The position numbers and the translations under genes were made by a program. The notes under the pieces are model-generated. The model was not told the DNA's origin. It saw only the letters and a list, made by a program, of their open reading frames with translations, and ran no database searches. DNA of 64,000 nucleotides from Acidipropionibacterium jensenii DSM 20535. Lineage in GTDB: Bacteria; Actinomycetota; Actinomycetes; Propionibacteriales; Propionibacteriaceae. Of this stretch, positions 1 to 8,411 are shown in pieces. How positions within the stretch are numbered: the stretch's first letter is position 1; each line of letters begins with the position of its first letter. Where the stretch lies: the NCBI RefSeq assembly GCF_000425285.1, contig NZ_AUDD01000004.1, positions 124,001-188,000 on the forward strand, in the 5' to 3' direction.

Positions 1-1205
1 CTGGAGAACAGCCGGCGCAGCTCCTCGTTGTCCAGCAGGGCGCGACGCACCAGCTCGACCGGTGCCTGCTGCGGATCGACCTTGTCGACCAGGATCTCGA
101 CCAGCGCCTCCCAGATCTGGTCGCGGGCCTCGTTGTGCGGGGTCGACGGCGCCGGAGCGTCGAAGGCCTCGGCCCAGTCCTCGGGGTCCAGGTCCAGATC
201 GACCCACGGCGTCTCCACCACCGTGCGACCGGTCGGAGCCTCCTCGTAGAGCCCCACGGCGGGATCCACCGCGCCTACCATCGCGGCGGCGGACTTCAGC
301 GCCGCGACCCGCCGATCGGGTTCGGGGACGGCGTCCCTGCCCTGGGGCACCATCTCGGCCAGGGTGGCGGCGCGCACGCCGTCCTCCCCCAGGCTCGGCA
401 GCACCCCCGCCACGTAGTTCAGGTACCCGGCGTGCGGCCCCACCAGCAGGACGGCCCCGGCGCGTCCGTCCAGTCGCGGATCGGCGTAGAGCAGGTAGGC
501 GGCGCGGTGCAGGGCGACCACCGTCTTGCCGGTGCCCGGTCCCCCCTCCACCACCAGTGCGCCACGGGACCGGGCGCGGATGACCGCGTCCTGGTCGGCT
601 GCGATGGTGGCCAGCACGTCGCGCATCTGCGGGGTCCGGGCCGATCCGAGACTGGCGATGAAGGAGGACTGGTCGTCCAGGGCGGCGCCGGCGGTCGCCG
701 AGTCCGCGTCCAGGATCTCGTCCCAGTAGTCGCGTACCCGCCCGTCGACCCACTGGTAGCGGCGTCGGCTGGACAGTCCCATCGGATCGGCGCTGGTGGC
801 GGCGAAGAACGGCTCGGCGGCAGGTGCCCGCCAGTCGACCAGCAGCCGTCGGTCGTGGTCGTCGGACAGTCCCAGACGGCCCACGTAGACCGGCTCGCGG
901 CCGTCGGAGAAGGACATCCGGCCCAGCACGATGTCGGGCCCGAACCGCTCCAGCACCCCCAGCTGGCGGGTCAGCCGGTGGATCGACTGGTCGCGGTCCA
1001 GGGCGCCGCGGCCCAGACCGCCCGGTGCCCGGCGCAGCGTCTCGATCTCATGGTGCAGCTGGGATCGACGGGAGCGGACCCGGGCCACCACCTCCGCCAG
1101 CCGATCCGGGTCGGGACCCAGCAGTGCGGGAGTCGCCTTGGCGGCGGCCCTCCCCGACAGCTCGAAGAGGCTGTCATGGGGAGTTCCGGGGGTTGTGAGA
1201 GGCAT
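1..1205 (-). CDS. helR: HelR/HelD-type RNA polymerase recycling ATPase (C-terminus beyond window)
   Basis: About 401 N-terminal residues of a UvrD-like superfamily I ATPase; the rest lies beyond base 1. The ATG at 1205 begins MPLTTPGTPHDSL. An N-terminal helical/coiled segment (about residues 30-85) is followed by the HelD-type block GRLGLSDDHDRRLLVDWRAP. A Walker A motif GGPGTGKT lies near residues 221-228, followed by VVALHRAAYLLY. This layout fits actinobacterial HelD/HelR, which binds RNA polymerase, clears it from stalled DNA complexes and displaces rifamycins, rather than UvrD or PcrA. The palindrome at 1254-1273 upstream supports HelR, because such elements control rifamycin-response genes. 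The gene follows der on the same strand but has its own 108-base leader, so it is probably transcribed separately. The motor motifs after Walker A cannot be checked here. Confidence 0.85.
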   Translation of the reverse strand, partial: MPLTTPGTPHDSLFELSGRAAAKATPALLGPDPDRLAEVVARVRSRRSQLHHEIETLRRAPGGLGRGALDRDQSIHRLTRQLGVLERFGPDIVLGRMSFSDGREPVYVGRLGLSDDHDRRLLVDWRAPAAEPFFAATSADPMGLSSRRRYQWVDGRVRDYWDEILDADSATAGAALDDQSSFIASLGSARTPQMRDVLATIAADQDAVIRARSRGALVVEGGPGTGKTVVALHRAAYLLYADPRLDGRAGAVLLVGPHAGYLNYVAGVLPSLGEDGVRAATLAEMVPQGRDAVPEPDRRVAALKSAAAMVGAVDPAVGLYEEAPTGRTVVETPWVDLDLDPEDWAEAFDAPAPSTPHNEARDQIWEALVEILVDKVDPQQAPVELVRRALLDNEELRRLFS

Positions 1206-1253
1206 CGGCACCACTTCCAGTTGCGACGGGAGCGGCAATTGTGCGCCCCCGAC

Positions 1254-1273
1254 GGGGCCTTGCGGCAAGCCCC
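1254..1273 (-). promoter_or_regulatory. Rifamycin-associated element (RAE) upstream of helR
   Basis: On the minus strand the sequence reads GGGGCTTGCCGCAAGGCCCC, an almost perfect palindrome. It matches the element described upstream of actinomycete rifamycin-inactivating genes and helR. It ends 48 bases before the helR start codon. The inner TTGCCG could serve as a -35 box, with CACAAT about 19 bases further on as a weak -10. The motif is seen directly; rifamycin control is inferred from the family. Confidence 0.8.
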
Positions 1274-1313
1274 CCGGTGCCGTATAAGTTGGAATTGGCA
1301 AAGAGGCCTGTTC

Positions 1314-2675
1314 TCAGCGCTTTCTGCCGCGCTTCTCCCTGGGCCGGACCTCCACCTTCACCGGTGTGCCGACGAATCCGAAGTCCTCGCGCAGCCGCCT
1401 CTCGATGAACCGCACATAGCCTTGGTCCATCAGACCCGAGGTGAACAGCACGAAGGTCGGCGGGCAGTTGTGGGCCTGGGTGCCGAACAGGATCCGCGGC
1501 TGCTTGCCGCCCCGCACCGGGTGCGGATGGGCCGCGGCCAGACGGCCCAGGAAGGCGTTGAGCTTGCCGGTGGACACCCGCGTCTCCCAGCCCTCCAGGG
1601 CGGCCTCGATCGCCGATCCGAGACGCTCGACGTTGCGTCCCGACAGGGCGGAGATGTTGACCCGCGGCGCCCAGGTGAAGGCCTGGACATCCCTCTCGAT
1701 CTCCCTCTCCAGGTAGCGGCGTCGCTCCTCGTCGGTGAGATCCCACTTGTTGTAGGCGATCACCATCGCCCGTCCGGCCTCCTCTACCATCGACAGGATC
1801 CGCAGGTCCTGGTCGCTGATCGTCTCGGCGGCGTCGATCACCACGACGCACACCTCGGCTCGCTCGATGGCGGTCTGGGTGCGCAGCGAGGCGTAGTACT
1901 CGTGGCCCGAGGCCTCGTTGACGCGCTTGCGCAGACCGGCGGTGTCGATGAACCGGTAGACGGTGCGACCCACGCTCACCAGCTCGTCGACCGGGTCGAC
2001 GGTGGTGCCCGAGACGTCGGAGACCACCGACCGGTCGGCCCTGGCCATCCGGTTCAGCAGGGAGGACTTGCCGACATTGGGCTTGCCGACGATGGCCACC
2101 CGTCGGGGTCCACCGGGCTCCTCGGCGATCTGCGCCCGGTCCGGGAGCACCGCGACCAGGGCGTCCAGCAGATCCCCGGATCCGCGACCGTGCATCGCCG
2201 AGACCGGCCAGGGCTCCCCCAGCCCCAGATCCCACATCGTCGCCGCGCTGGCCTCGGTGCGCTGGTCGTCGACCTTGTTGGCCGCCAGCACCACCGGCTT
2301 GTTGGCCCGCCGCAGCACCCGCACGACCGCCTCGTCCTCATCGGTGGTGCCGATGGTGGCGTCGACCACCAGCAGCACGACGTCGGCCGTGGAGATCGCC
2401 AGTTCGGCCTGCTCGGCGATCCTGGCGGCCATCCCCTTGGCGTCGGAGGCCCAGCCCCCGGTGTCGACCAGGACGAAGTCGTGGCCGGTCCACTCGGCAT
2501 CGTAGGAGACCCGGTCGCGGGTCACCCCGGGAATGTCCTGGACGACCGCCGCGCGGCGCCCCAGGATCCGGTTGACCAGCGTCGACTTGCCGACGTTGGG
2601 CCGGCCCACCACCGCCACCACCGGCTTGGGCAGCGCCTCCTCGGCGCCCTGGTGTGGTCCTGTCGTCTCAGTCAT
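1314..2675 (-). CDS. der: Ribosome biogenesis GTPase Der (EngA)
   Basis: A 453-residue tandem GTPase that binds the 50S subunit and aids its maturation. Two G domains are visible. The first has [14 protein letters not shown] and NKVD. The second has [14 protein letters not shown] and NKWD. A C-terminal KH-like domain ends in a basic tail ([12 protein letters not shown]). The ATG at 2675 is chosen because it follows a good ribosome binding site (GAAGGAA, 6 bases upstream) and starts MTETTG. A longer in-frame extension would run through the cmk C-terminus. The start overlaps the cmk stop by 8 bases, so the two are translationally linked. The cmk-der pair is a conserved actinobacterial arrangement. 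Confidence 0.97.
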   Translation of the reverse strand: MTETTGPHQGAEEALPKPVVAVVGRPNVGKSTLVNRILGRRAAVVQDIPGVTRDRVSYDAEWTGHDFVLVDTGGWASDAKGMAARIAEQAELAISTADVVLLVVDATIGTTDEDEAVVRVLRRANKPVVLAANKVDDQRTEASAATMWDLGLGEPWPVSAMHGRGSGDLLDALVAVLPDRAQIAEEPGGPRRVAIVGKPNVGKSSLLNRMARADRSVVSDVSGTTVDPVDELVSVGRTVYRFIDTAGLRKRVNEASGHEYYASLRTQTAIERAEVCVVVIDAAETISDQDLRILSMVEEAGRAMVIAYNKWDLTDEERRRYLEREIERDVQAFTWAPRVNISALSGRNVERLGSAIEAALEGWETRVSTGKLNAFLGRLAAAHPHPVRGGKQPRILFGTQAHNCPPTFVLFTSGLMDQGYVRFIERRLREDFGFVGTPVKVEVRPREKRGRKR

Positions 2676-3435
2676 GACGTTCCTTCGTGCTGGTGGTCGT
2701 GTTGGTCTTGGTGGGAACCGGGTCCGGTCCGGGAACCAGCGAGATGACGGTATCAACCACCTGGTGGAGAGTCAGGAAGGTGGAGTCGATGACCTCCACC
2801 CCGGGAGCCGGGGCCTGGAAGGAGGACACCGCCGCGTCGTCGTGGTCGCGGCGGATCACCTGGTCGGTGACCTGGTCCATCCCGACCGACCCCTTGAGCT
2901 CGGCGCTGCGCCTGGCCACCCGGGCGGCCGGATCGGCGACCAGCAGCACCCTCAGCTGCGCATCGGGGCACACCACCGTCGTGATGTCGCGGCCCTCCAC
3001 CACGATCCGGTGCCCGCACTCGGCCACGATGGCGCGCATCCGGTCGATGAGCAGATCGCGGACCGGCTGGATGGTCGCCACCGATGAGACGTGCGCGCTG
3101 GTGGCGGGTTCTCGGATCTGGGCGGTGACGTCGTCCCCGTCGATGACCACCCGTTCGATCCCCGGAACCGTGCTCAGCTCCAGGTGGCCCCCCCTCACCA
3201 GGTCGATGACGGCCTGCGGGTCGGCTGCCGGGTCGAGTCCGTGGTTGACGACCGCGCAGGTGATCGCCCGGTACATCGAGCCGGTGTCCAGATAGGCCAG
3301 TCCCAGCCGCTGCGCGACGGCCCGCGAGGTCGACGACTTGCCCGAGCCGCTGGGCCCGTCGACGGCGATGACCAGCTCCCGCCGGTCCGCGGGTGCGGTG
3401 GTCTGGGGTGGGTCGGCGGGCTGGGCGCAGCTCAT
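2668..3435 (-). CDS. cmk: Cytidylate kinase
   Basis: A 255-residue P-loop kinase that phosphorylates CMP and dCMP with ATP, in the cytosol. The P-loop GPSGSGKSS lies near residue 30, followed by the typical [14 protein letters not shown] block and [19 protein letters not shown]. The ATG at 3435 is preferred over an upstream in-frame one because GGAG lies 8 bases in front of it. It has a short Pro/Thr-rich leader before the core. It lies between tyrA (3525) and der (overlap of 8 bases), in the usual tyrA-cmk-der order. Confidence 0.96.
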   Translation of the reverse strand: MSCAQPADPPQTTAPADRRELVIAVDGPSGSGKSSTSRAVAQRLGLAYLDTGSMYRAITCAVVNHGLDPAADPQAVIDLVRGGHLELSTVPGIERVVIDGDDVTAQIREPATSAHVSSVATIQPVRDLLIDRMRAIVAECGHRIVVEGRDITTVVCPDAQLRVLLVADPAARVARRSAELKGSVGMDQVTDQVIRRDHDDAAVSSFQAPAPGVEVIDSTFLTLHQVVDTVISLVPGPDPVPTKTNTTTSTKERHD

Positions 3436-3524
3436 GGCGGGGCTCCAATCGGGGTGGATCTGACACGCTACCGGCATCGGGTCGGCAGCAGGGACGGTGT
3501 GGTGCGGGACGGCTCGGGTGCGGC

Positions 3525-4619
3525 TCAGGAGCGCAGCCCCCAGTGGTGCTCGCGCATCCAGGCCCGCAGGTCGTCGGCTCGCGTCCGATCGACCTCGATG
3601 GACAGGAACCCGGCGTCGCGGGCCTGGTCATGCTCCACCGAGAGGTCCTCGATGTTGACCCCCAGGCGGTCGATGTCGGCGAACAGCCGCGCCAGGGCTC
3701 CAGGCTGGTCGGGGATCTCGACCACCACGGTGGTCGTCTCCGACATCTCCTTGCCGTGCTTGCCGCCCAGGGAGCGGGCGCCGGCCCGGCCCATCGCCAG
3801 GAAGGACTCCAGCTCGTCGGGGTTGTCCAGCACTCCGATGAGGGTGTCCAGATCCTCGCGGACCTGGCTGAGCTGCTCGCGCACGGCGGGCCGGTTGGCG
3901 GTGAGGATCTGGCGCCACATCCCGGTCTGGGACTGCGCGATCCGGGTGACGTCGCGGATCCCGCCGCCGGCCAGCGGCAGGTGAGAGCGCTGGGCGTGCC
4001 TGAGGTTCGCGGCGGTGAGGATGCTCATCAGCTGCGGCAGGTGGGAGACCTCGGCGACCGCGGTGTCGTGCTCCCGGGTGTCCAGGGAGACCGTCCGGGC
4101 ACCGCACAGTCTGGCCAGCCGGCGGACCCTCTCCACCGACTCGGCGCTGTTCTCGTGCCGAGGGGTCACCACCCAGGTGCGGTCGACGAAGAGCTCGGGG
4201 ACGGCGGTCAGCGGGCCGGTGTACTGGGTCCCCGACATCGGGTGTGAGCCGACGTAGCGGGACAGGTCGAGCTCGGTCTCGCGCAGCGCGCTGAGGACCG
4301 CCGACTTCACCGAGGCGGTGTCGGTGACCACCGCGGAGGGGTGCCATCTCAACCGCTCGGCGACGGTGGCGGCCACCGCCCCGGGAGGGGTGGCGACGAC
4401 GACGAGCCGGTAGTCGCCCGGGTCCAGCTGACTGAGCATCCCGGCGCCACGGCCGGCGGCCACCATCGCATTGGCCGGGTCGAGATCCCACAGGTGGACC
4501 TCCACCCCCTGGCTGGTGAGGGCGCACCCGATGGAGGCCCCGATCAGCCCGGTGCCGACGATGAGGACCGGCTCCAGGCTGGCGATGTCGCGCGGGTCGG
4601 CGGGAGGAAGCGGCGTCAC
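3525..4619 (-). CDS. tyrA: Prephenate dehydrogenase with C-terminal ACT domain
   Basis: About 364 residues. Converts prephenate to 4-hydroxyphenylpyruvate using NAD(P)+, for tyrosine synthesis. An N-terminal Rossmann motif (VGTGLIGASIG) is followed by the helical catalytic region with GSHPMSGTQYTGP. A C-terminal ACT domain (TTTVVVEIPDQPGALARLF onward) probably senses an aromatic amino acid. The start is the GTG at 4619, whose GTGA overlaps the prcA stop codon. This argues for co-transcription with the proteasome genes, an unusual partner for an aromatic pathway enzyme. cmk follows downstream after about 90 bases. Confidence 0.93.
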   Translation of the reverse strand: MTPLPPADPRDIASLEPVLIVGTGLIGASIGCALTSQGVEVHLWDLDPANAMVAAGRGAGMLSQLDPGDYRLVVVATPPGAVAATVAERLRWHPSAVVTDTASVKSAVLSALRETELDLSRYVGSHPMSGTQYTGPLTAVPELFVDRTWVVTPRHENSAESVERVRRLARLCGARTVSLDTREHDTAVAEVSHLPQLMSILTAANLRHAQRSHLPLAGGGIRDVTRIAQSQTGMWRQILTANRPAVREQLSQVREDLDTLIGVLDNPDELESFLAMGRAGARSLGGKHGKEMSETTTVVVEIPDQPGALARLFADIDRLGVNIEDLSVEHDQARDAGFLSIEVDRTRADDLRAWMREHHWGLRS

Positions 4620-5302
4620 CTGGCACCCCAGAAGGATCGGATCCGCTCGGCGCTGAGCCGGCGGAAGGTTCGGCGGCCGCCGGTGCGTGGATCGAGGATC
4701 GAGACCTCCAGCTGCTCGGGGGTCGGTTCGGAGGAGGCGGTGAGCGCCGCGGCGGCGCACCGCACGGCGTCGTCGAGGGGGGTGGAGTCGGTGAGGAACT
4801 CGTTGAGGGTGTCGCGGCGGTCCTGGGCCATCGGTCCCAGCACCGTCGGGGCACTGCCGTCAGCGACCGAGCCGTCCCAGGAGATCTTGAAGATCCTGTC
4901 CTCGGCGCGGCTGAGTCCCAGTTCGGCGACCGCCAGTTCCACCTCGTAGGGCTTCTGGGACAGCGTCGCGAAGTTCGCGCCGATCACCTGGGCGTAGGTG
5001 GTGGCCAGCGCCAGGCCGGTGACGTCGAGGCGGTCGTAGGCGTAGGCACGGATGTCGGCCAGTCGGATCCCGGCCACCCGCAGCTGCTCCAACTCGTCGT
5101 AGCGACCGACCGCAGCGAATCCGATCCGGTCATGGATCTCGGAGGTCTTGCGCAGGGACCTCGATGAGTTGAGGGCCACCATGCAGATCCCGTCGGCGCA
5201 GCGGGCCACCACCACCGCCCGGCCGCGAGACACCCCGCGCCGGGCATAGTCCGCCCTGTCGCTCATCCACTGGTCGGGTGAGACGTATGCGGGCATGGTC
5301 AT
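4616..5302 (-). CDS. prcA: 20S proteasome alpha subunit
   Basis: A 228-residue alpha-type subunit that forms the outer, gating rings of the bacterial 20S proteasome. It begins MTMPAYVSPDQWMSDRADYARRG, which matches the family's N-terminal gate and H0 helix (YARRGVSRGRAVV). The sequence DGICMVALNSSRSLRKTSEI follows, with no catalytic Thr, as expected for alpha. The ATG at 5302 follows GAGGAG by 7 bases. A two-codon-later ATG is possible. prcB lies 79 bases upstream. The stop overlaps the tyrA start as GTGA. The length is slightly below mycobacterial PrcA, and the C-terminus is short. Confidence 0.94.
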   Translation of the reverse strand: MTMPAYVSPDQWMSDRADYARRGVSRGRAVVVARCADGICMVALNSSRSLRKTSEIHDRIGFAAVGRYDELEQLRVAGIRLADIRAYAYDRLDVTGLALATTYAQVIGANFATLSQKPYEVELAVAELGLSRAEDRIFKISWDGSVADGSAPTVLGPMAQDRRDTLNEFLTDSTPLDDAVRCAAAALTASSEPTPEQLEVSILDPRTGGRRTFRRLSAERIRSFWGAR

Positions 5303-5381
5303 TGGACTGCTCCTCTCGCGATGATGGCGAAGACGTGGTGACGGTGGCGGACGATGGTGACGAGACGGCGGGACCGGCCGG

Positions 5382-6200
5382 TCAGGAGCTCTCGTTGGAC
5401 TGGGTGACCTCGTCGACGATCCGCTTGGCGACCAGCGCAACGTTCTCCGTGGAGATCTTCGTCACACCGTCCTCGTCGGCGACCATCACCACCGGATAGA
5501 TGCCCCGGGCCAGGTCCGGGCCGGCGGTGGCGGCGTCGTCGTCGGAGGCGTCGTAGATCGCGCGCACCGCCAGCTGGACGGCCTCGTCGCGGTCCATGTC
5601 CAGCCGGTGCAACTTCTTGAGGGTCGCCTTGGCGAAGATGCCCCCCGACCCGGTGGTGCAGAAGGAGTGCTCCTCGTAGCGGCCGCCGGTGCCGTCGTAG
5701 GAAAAGATCCGACCGAGGTGGCGGACCACGTCCCAGCCGGCGAAGACCGGGATGACGGCGATCCCCTGGACCGCCATCGCCATGTTGGACCGCACCAGGA
5801 TCGACAGTCGGGCGGCCCGGCCGTCCAGACTCAACGGACGACCCTCGATCTTCTCGTAGTGCTCCAGCTCGGTCTGGAACAGTCGCACCATCTCGATGGC
5901 CAGTCCGGCGGCCCCGGCCACCCCGATCACCGAGGTGTCGTCGGCTCCGACCACCTTCTCGATGTCGCGCTGGGCGATGAGGGTGCCCATGGTGGCCCGC
6001 CGGTCCCCGGCCACCACCACCCCCGAGGTGTACTTCAGCGCCACGATGGTGGTGCCGTGTCGCAGCAGCTCCGGCATGCTGGTGTCCAGCGTGTTGGGGG
6101 GCAGCAGATCCGGGGACACCTGACGGGTGAACTCGGCGAAGGAGTCGCTGCCGGCGGCGAGATAGGGGGCTGGGAGCACCGTTCCCCAGGGCTGGATCAT
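5382..6200 (-). CDS. prcB: 20S proteasome beta subunit (catalytic)
   Basis: A 272-residue N-terminal nucleophile hydrolase. The propeptide (residues 1-49) ends in LLRHG; autocleavage would expose Thr50 in TTIVALKYTSGVVVAGDRRAT, which matches the actinobacterial beta subunit closely. Asp, Arg and Lys residues of the active site are present in the GDRRAT block and after it. It precedes prcA. In mycobacteria pup lies directly upstream of prcB, but here the next upstream gene is the divergent DUF3054 gene. The intervening 209 bases encode nothing resembling Pup on either strand. A substrate-delivery system must be elsewhere in the genome or absent. Confidence 0.95.
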   Translation of the reverse strand: MIQPWGTVLPAPYLAAGSDSFAEFTRQVSPDLLPPNTLDTSMPELLRHGTTIVALKYTSGVVVAGDRRATMGTLIAQRDIEKVVGADDTSVIGVAGAAGLAIEMVRLFQTELEHYEKIEGRPLSLDGRAARLSILVRSNMAMAVQGIAVIPVFAGWDVVRHLGRIFSYDGTGGRYEEHSFCTTGSGGIFAKATLKKLHRLDMDRDEAVQLAVRAIYDASDDDAATAGPDLARGIYPVVMVADEDGVTKISTENVALVAKRIVDEVTQSNESS

Positions 6201-6260
6201 GGTCCTCCTCCGCGTGACAGGGATGCCGTCGCGATCTTCGGGCCGCGGCGTGCCGACCCA

Positions 6261-6266
6261 AGACTA
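6261..6266 (-). promoter_or_regulatory. Candidate -10 box for the prcB-prcA-tyrA operon
   Basis: TAGTCT on the minus strand, 60 bases upstream of the prcB ATG. No convincing -35 hexamer is seen at the right distance. It resembles the TAG-type -10 boxes found before other genes in this window. Confidence 0.35.
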
Positions 6267-6328
6267 GCCAACCCGGTCGGTCCCAGGCGTCACCCTGCGC
6301 CAGAGGGCACGCCGGGCGGCCGATCCGG

Positions 6329-6390
6329 TAGTCTCATCGTCTCGACGGGCCCGCCCTCGGGTGCCGTCCGGCTACCTGACCGCGAGGGCG
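6329..6390 (+). promoter_or_regulatory. Candidate promoter and leader hairpin of the DUF3054 gene
   Basis: TAGTCT at 6329-6334 is a candidate -10. Downstream, in the predicted 5' leader, CGCCCTCG (6352-6359) and CGAGGGCG (6383-6390) form a perfect 8-base-pair stem around a 23-base loop. It ends 19 bases before the start codon. Function unknown. Confidence 0.3.
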
Positions 6391-6409
6391 CGTTCAGGAT
6401 GAGGCATCG

Positions 6410-6790
6410 ATGAGCCACAGCAACGACACAGCGACGGGTCAGGTGCGCCTGGCCGTGGTGATGGACGTCCTCTCGGTGGCGGTCTTCGTCATCATCGGCC
6501 GGCTCTCCCACCACGAGACCCTCACCCCCGGCGGACTGCTGAGGACCATCGTCCCCTTCTTCGTCGGCCTGGTGGTCGGCTGGACGGCCGTCGTGGTGCT
6601 GCGGATGTCGGCGGCGCGCTGGAGGGGCGGCGTGGTCGTGTGGGCCGCCACTCTGGTGGTCGGCATGGTGATCCGCCACTTCACCCACCAGGGGGTCGCG
6701 GTCTCCTTCGTCATCGTCGCCGCGATCTTTCTGGCCCTCTTCCTGATCGGCTGGCGGCTGGTCGCCAAACTGGTGAAACGGCACTCCTGA
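6410..6790 (+). CDS. DUF3054 family integral membrane protein
   Basis: A 126-residue protein with four predicted membrane helices: about 13-30, 42-62, 70-88 and 97-117. It has a cytosolic basic tail (KLVKRHS). The family is widespread in actinobacteria and has no known function. A ribosome binding site (GAGG) lies 6 bases before the ATG. It is a single gene, divergent from prcB and convergent with the HAD-TrmI gene, whose stop is only 16 bases away. In proteasome-bearing relatives pup and dop would be expected around here. Confidence 0.85.
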   Translation: MSHSNDTATGQVRLAVVMDVLSVAVFVIIGRLSHHETLTPGGLLRTIVPFFVGLVVGWTAVVVLRMSAARWRGGVVVWAATLVVGMVIRHFTHQGVAVSFVIVAAIFLALFLIGWRLVAKLVKRHS

Positions 6791-6810
6791 GCCACCGAGT
6801 GGGGACTCAG
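6787..6810. terminator. Hairpin between converging genes
   Basis: CTGAG and CTCAG arms enclose an inner CCAC-CGA-GTGG hairpin. The structure spans the DUF3054 stop codon and the HAD-TrmI stop codon. There is no T-tract. A bidirectional terminator is plausible but weak. Confidence 0.35.
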
Positions 6811-8411
6811 CGCTCCTCCTTGGCCACCCGCCACTGGTCGTGCTCGGTGATGTTGCGCGGCCTGGGGCCGTGGTAGTCGGGCCCGTAGGCTCCCGGGGCC
6901 GGACGGCGCTTGCGCATCGGGGCCACCACCCCGGGGGCCAGTCGCCGTGCGATCACCAAGAATCCGGTGTGCCCGGTGGATCCGTGGGAGGGCCTGATCG
7001 ACAGTCCCTCGGCATGCCAGTCGCGGATCGTCGTCTCGGTGGCGGAGGGCTCGGTCCAGCCCCCCTCGGCCCGCAGGGTGTCCATCACCCGTCCCATCTG
7101 GGTAGTGGTGGCGACGTAGCAGCACAGGACGCCGCCGGGGACCAGGACGTCGCCCACCGCCTGGACGCACTCCCAGGGGGCCAGCATGTCCAGCACGGCG
7201 CGGTCCACTGGTTCCGGTGAGATCTCGGTGGCCAGATCGGCCAGCGTGAGCTGCCAGGATCCGGGCTCCTGCCCGTAGAAGGTGATGACATTGCAGCGGG
7301 CCACCTCGGCGAACTCGGGGCGCCGCTCGTAGGAGGTGAGCCGGCCCTGCGGGCCGATCGCCCGCAGCAGCGGGATCGTGAGACCGCCGGAACCCACCCC
7401 CGCCTCCAGCACCCGGGCGCCCGGGAAGATGTCGGCCATCATGAGGATCTGGGCCGACTCCTTGGGGTAGATGATCGCCGCCTCGCGGGGCATCGTCACC
7501 GTGAACTCGCTGAGGATGGGCCGCATCGCCAGGAAGTCCATCCCCCCGGCGGAAGTCACCACCACCCCCTGGGGTCCCCCGATCAGATCGTCGTGGCGGA
7601 CCATCCCCTTGGTGGTGTGGAAGACGCCCCCCTCGGACAGCACGATGGAGTGGCGCCGTCCCTTCGAGTCGGTGAGGGTGACCCGCTCCCCGGCCCTCAG
7701 CACTCCCCCGCCGCCTGCCGACATCGGGGCGGCCTGCTGGCCGGCCAGATGCCACAGCTTCACCAGATCGGCCAGGTGGACGCCGTCCAGGTTGGCCCGG
7801 CGGACCCGGTCGGGGGCCGGCGGCGCGGTGGCGACGCCGGCCAGGGCCAGCACCCGGGCCCCGGCCTCATTGCCGGCCCGGGCGCCGGAGACCGAGTCCT
7901 CGATCACCAGGCAGTCGGCCGGGTCCACACCCAACCGAGAGGCCGCCATGAGATAGGGGTCCGGTGCCGGCTTCGCCCGGCCCTCGGGCATCTCGTCGAA
8001 GGTGATGACGACGTCGAACAGACCGTCCTCGAAGTGGTCCAGCAGGGGCGACATCACCGTCCGCGGGGAACCGGTCACCAGGGCGCACGGGATTCCCGCC
8101 GCCCGCACCTCCTGGAGCAGCGGGTAGGCGCCCGGTGTCCACGGCACCTCCCGTTCCCGGTGGTAGCGGCGCACCGTGGCCACCAGCAGGTCGGCGACAC
8201 CCTCGGGGGTCGGGTCGCCGCCGACGGCCTCGCTCAGGGCGGCGCACACGGTGGTCATCGGCGCGGAGACCAGACTCCTGGCCTGCTCCTCGCTCCACTG
8301 GTGGCCACGAGCCGTCACGATCTCCGTCTCGGCCTCCATCCACCGCGGCTCGGTGTCGACCAGGGTGCCGTCGAGATCCCACAGGACGGCGGACAGTGTG
8401 TCATTTGGCAT
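6807..8411 (-). CDS. Fusion: HAD-family phosphatase + tRNA (adenine-N1)-methyltransferase TrmI
   Basis: A 534-residue reading frame containing two complete enzymes. Residues 1 to about 228 are a HAD subfamily I hydrolase: nucleophile motif DLDGT (Asp12, Asp14), VTGSPRTVMSP, and KPAPDPYLMAA followed by VIEDSVSGARAG. From Met230 onward it is a TrmI-type enzyme, which makes m1A58 in the tRNA T-loop: RAGERVTLTD, VVVTSAGGMDFLAMRP, SAM-binding VLEAGVGSGGLT near residue 334, and LDMLAPWE. No stop codon separates them, and the linker is only a few Gly/Ala residues (LAGQQAAPMSAGGGG). An internal start at Met230 could also yield free TrmI. The ATG at 8411 overlaps the metH stop by 11 bases. In mycobacteria trmI lies near mpa and dop as a separate gene. 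The substrate of the HAD half is unknown. Confidence 0.88.
   Translation of the reverse strand: MPNDTLSAVLWDLDGTLVDTEPRWMEAETEIVTARGHQWSEEQARSLVSAPMTTVCAALSEAVGGDPTPEGVADLLVATVRRYHREREVPWTPGAYPLLQEVRAAGIPCALVTGSPRTVMSPLLDHFEDGLFDVVITFDEMPEGRAKPAPDPYLMAASRLGVDPADCLVIEDSVSGARAGNEAGARVLALAGVATAPPAPDRVRRANLDGVHLADLVKLWHLAGQQAAPMSAGGGGVLRAGERVTLTDSKGRRHSIVLSEGGVFHTTKGMVRHDDLIGGPQGVVVTSAGGMDFLAMRPILSEFTVTMPREAAIIYPKESAQILMMADIFPGARVLEAGVGSGGLTIPLLRAIGPQGRLTSYERRPEFAEVARCNVITFYGQEPGSWQLTLADLATEISPEPVDRAVLDMLAPWECVQAVGDVLVPGGVLCCYVATTTQMGRVMDTLRAEGGWTEPSATETTIRDWHAEGLSIRPSHGSTGHTGFLVIARRLAPGVVAPMRKRRPAPGAYGPDYHGPRPRNITEHDQWRVAKEER

Noticed and set aside
135-2747. Long plus-strand open frame opposite helR and der.
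   Set aside because: It mirrors two well-supported minus-strand genes, is low-complexity in composition and has no family motifs. Such frames are common in high-GC DNA.
6201-6409. Possible hidden pup gene upstream of prcB.
   Set aside because: I read both strands of the 209 bases. No short acidic frame ending GGQ or GGE was found.
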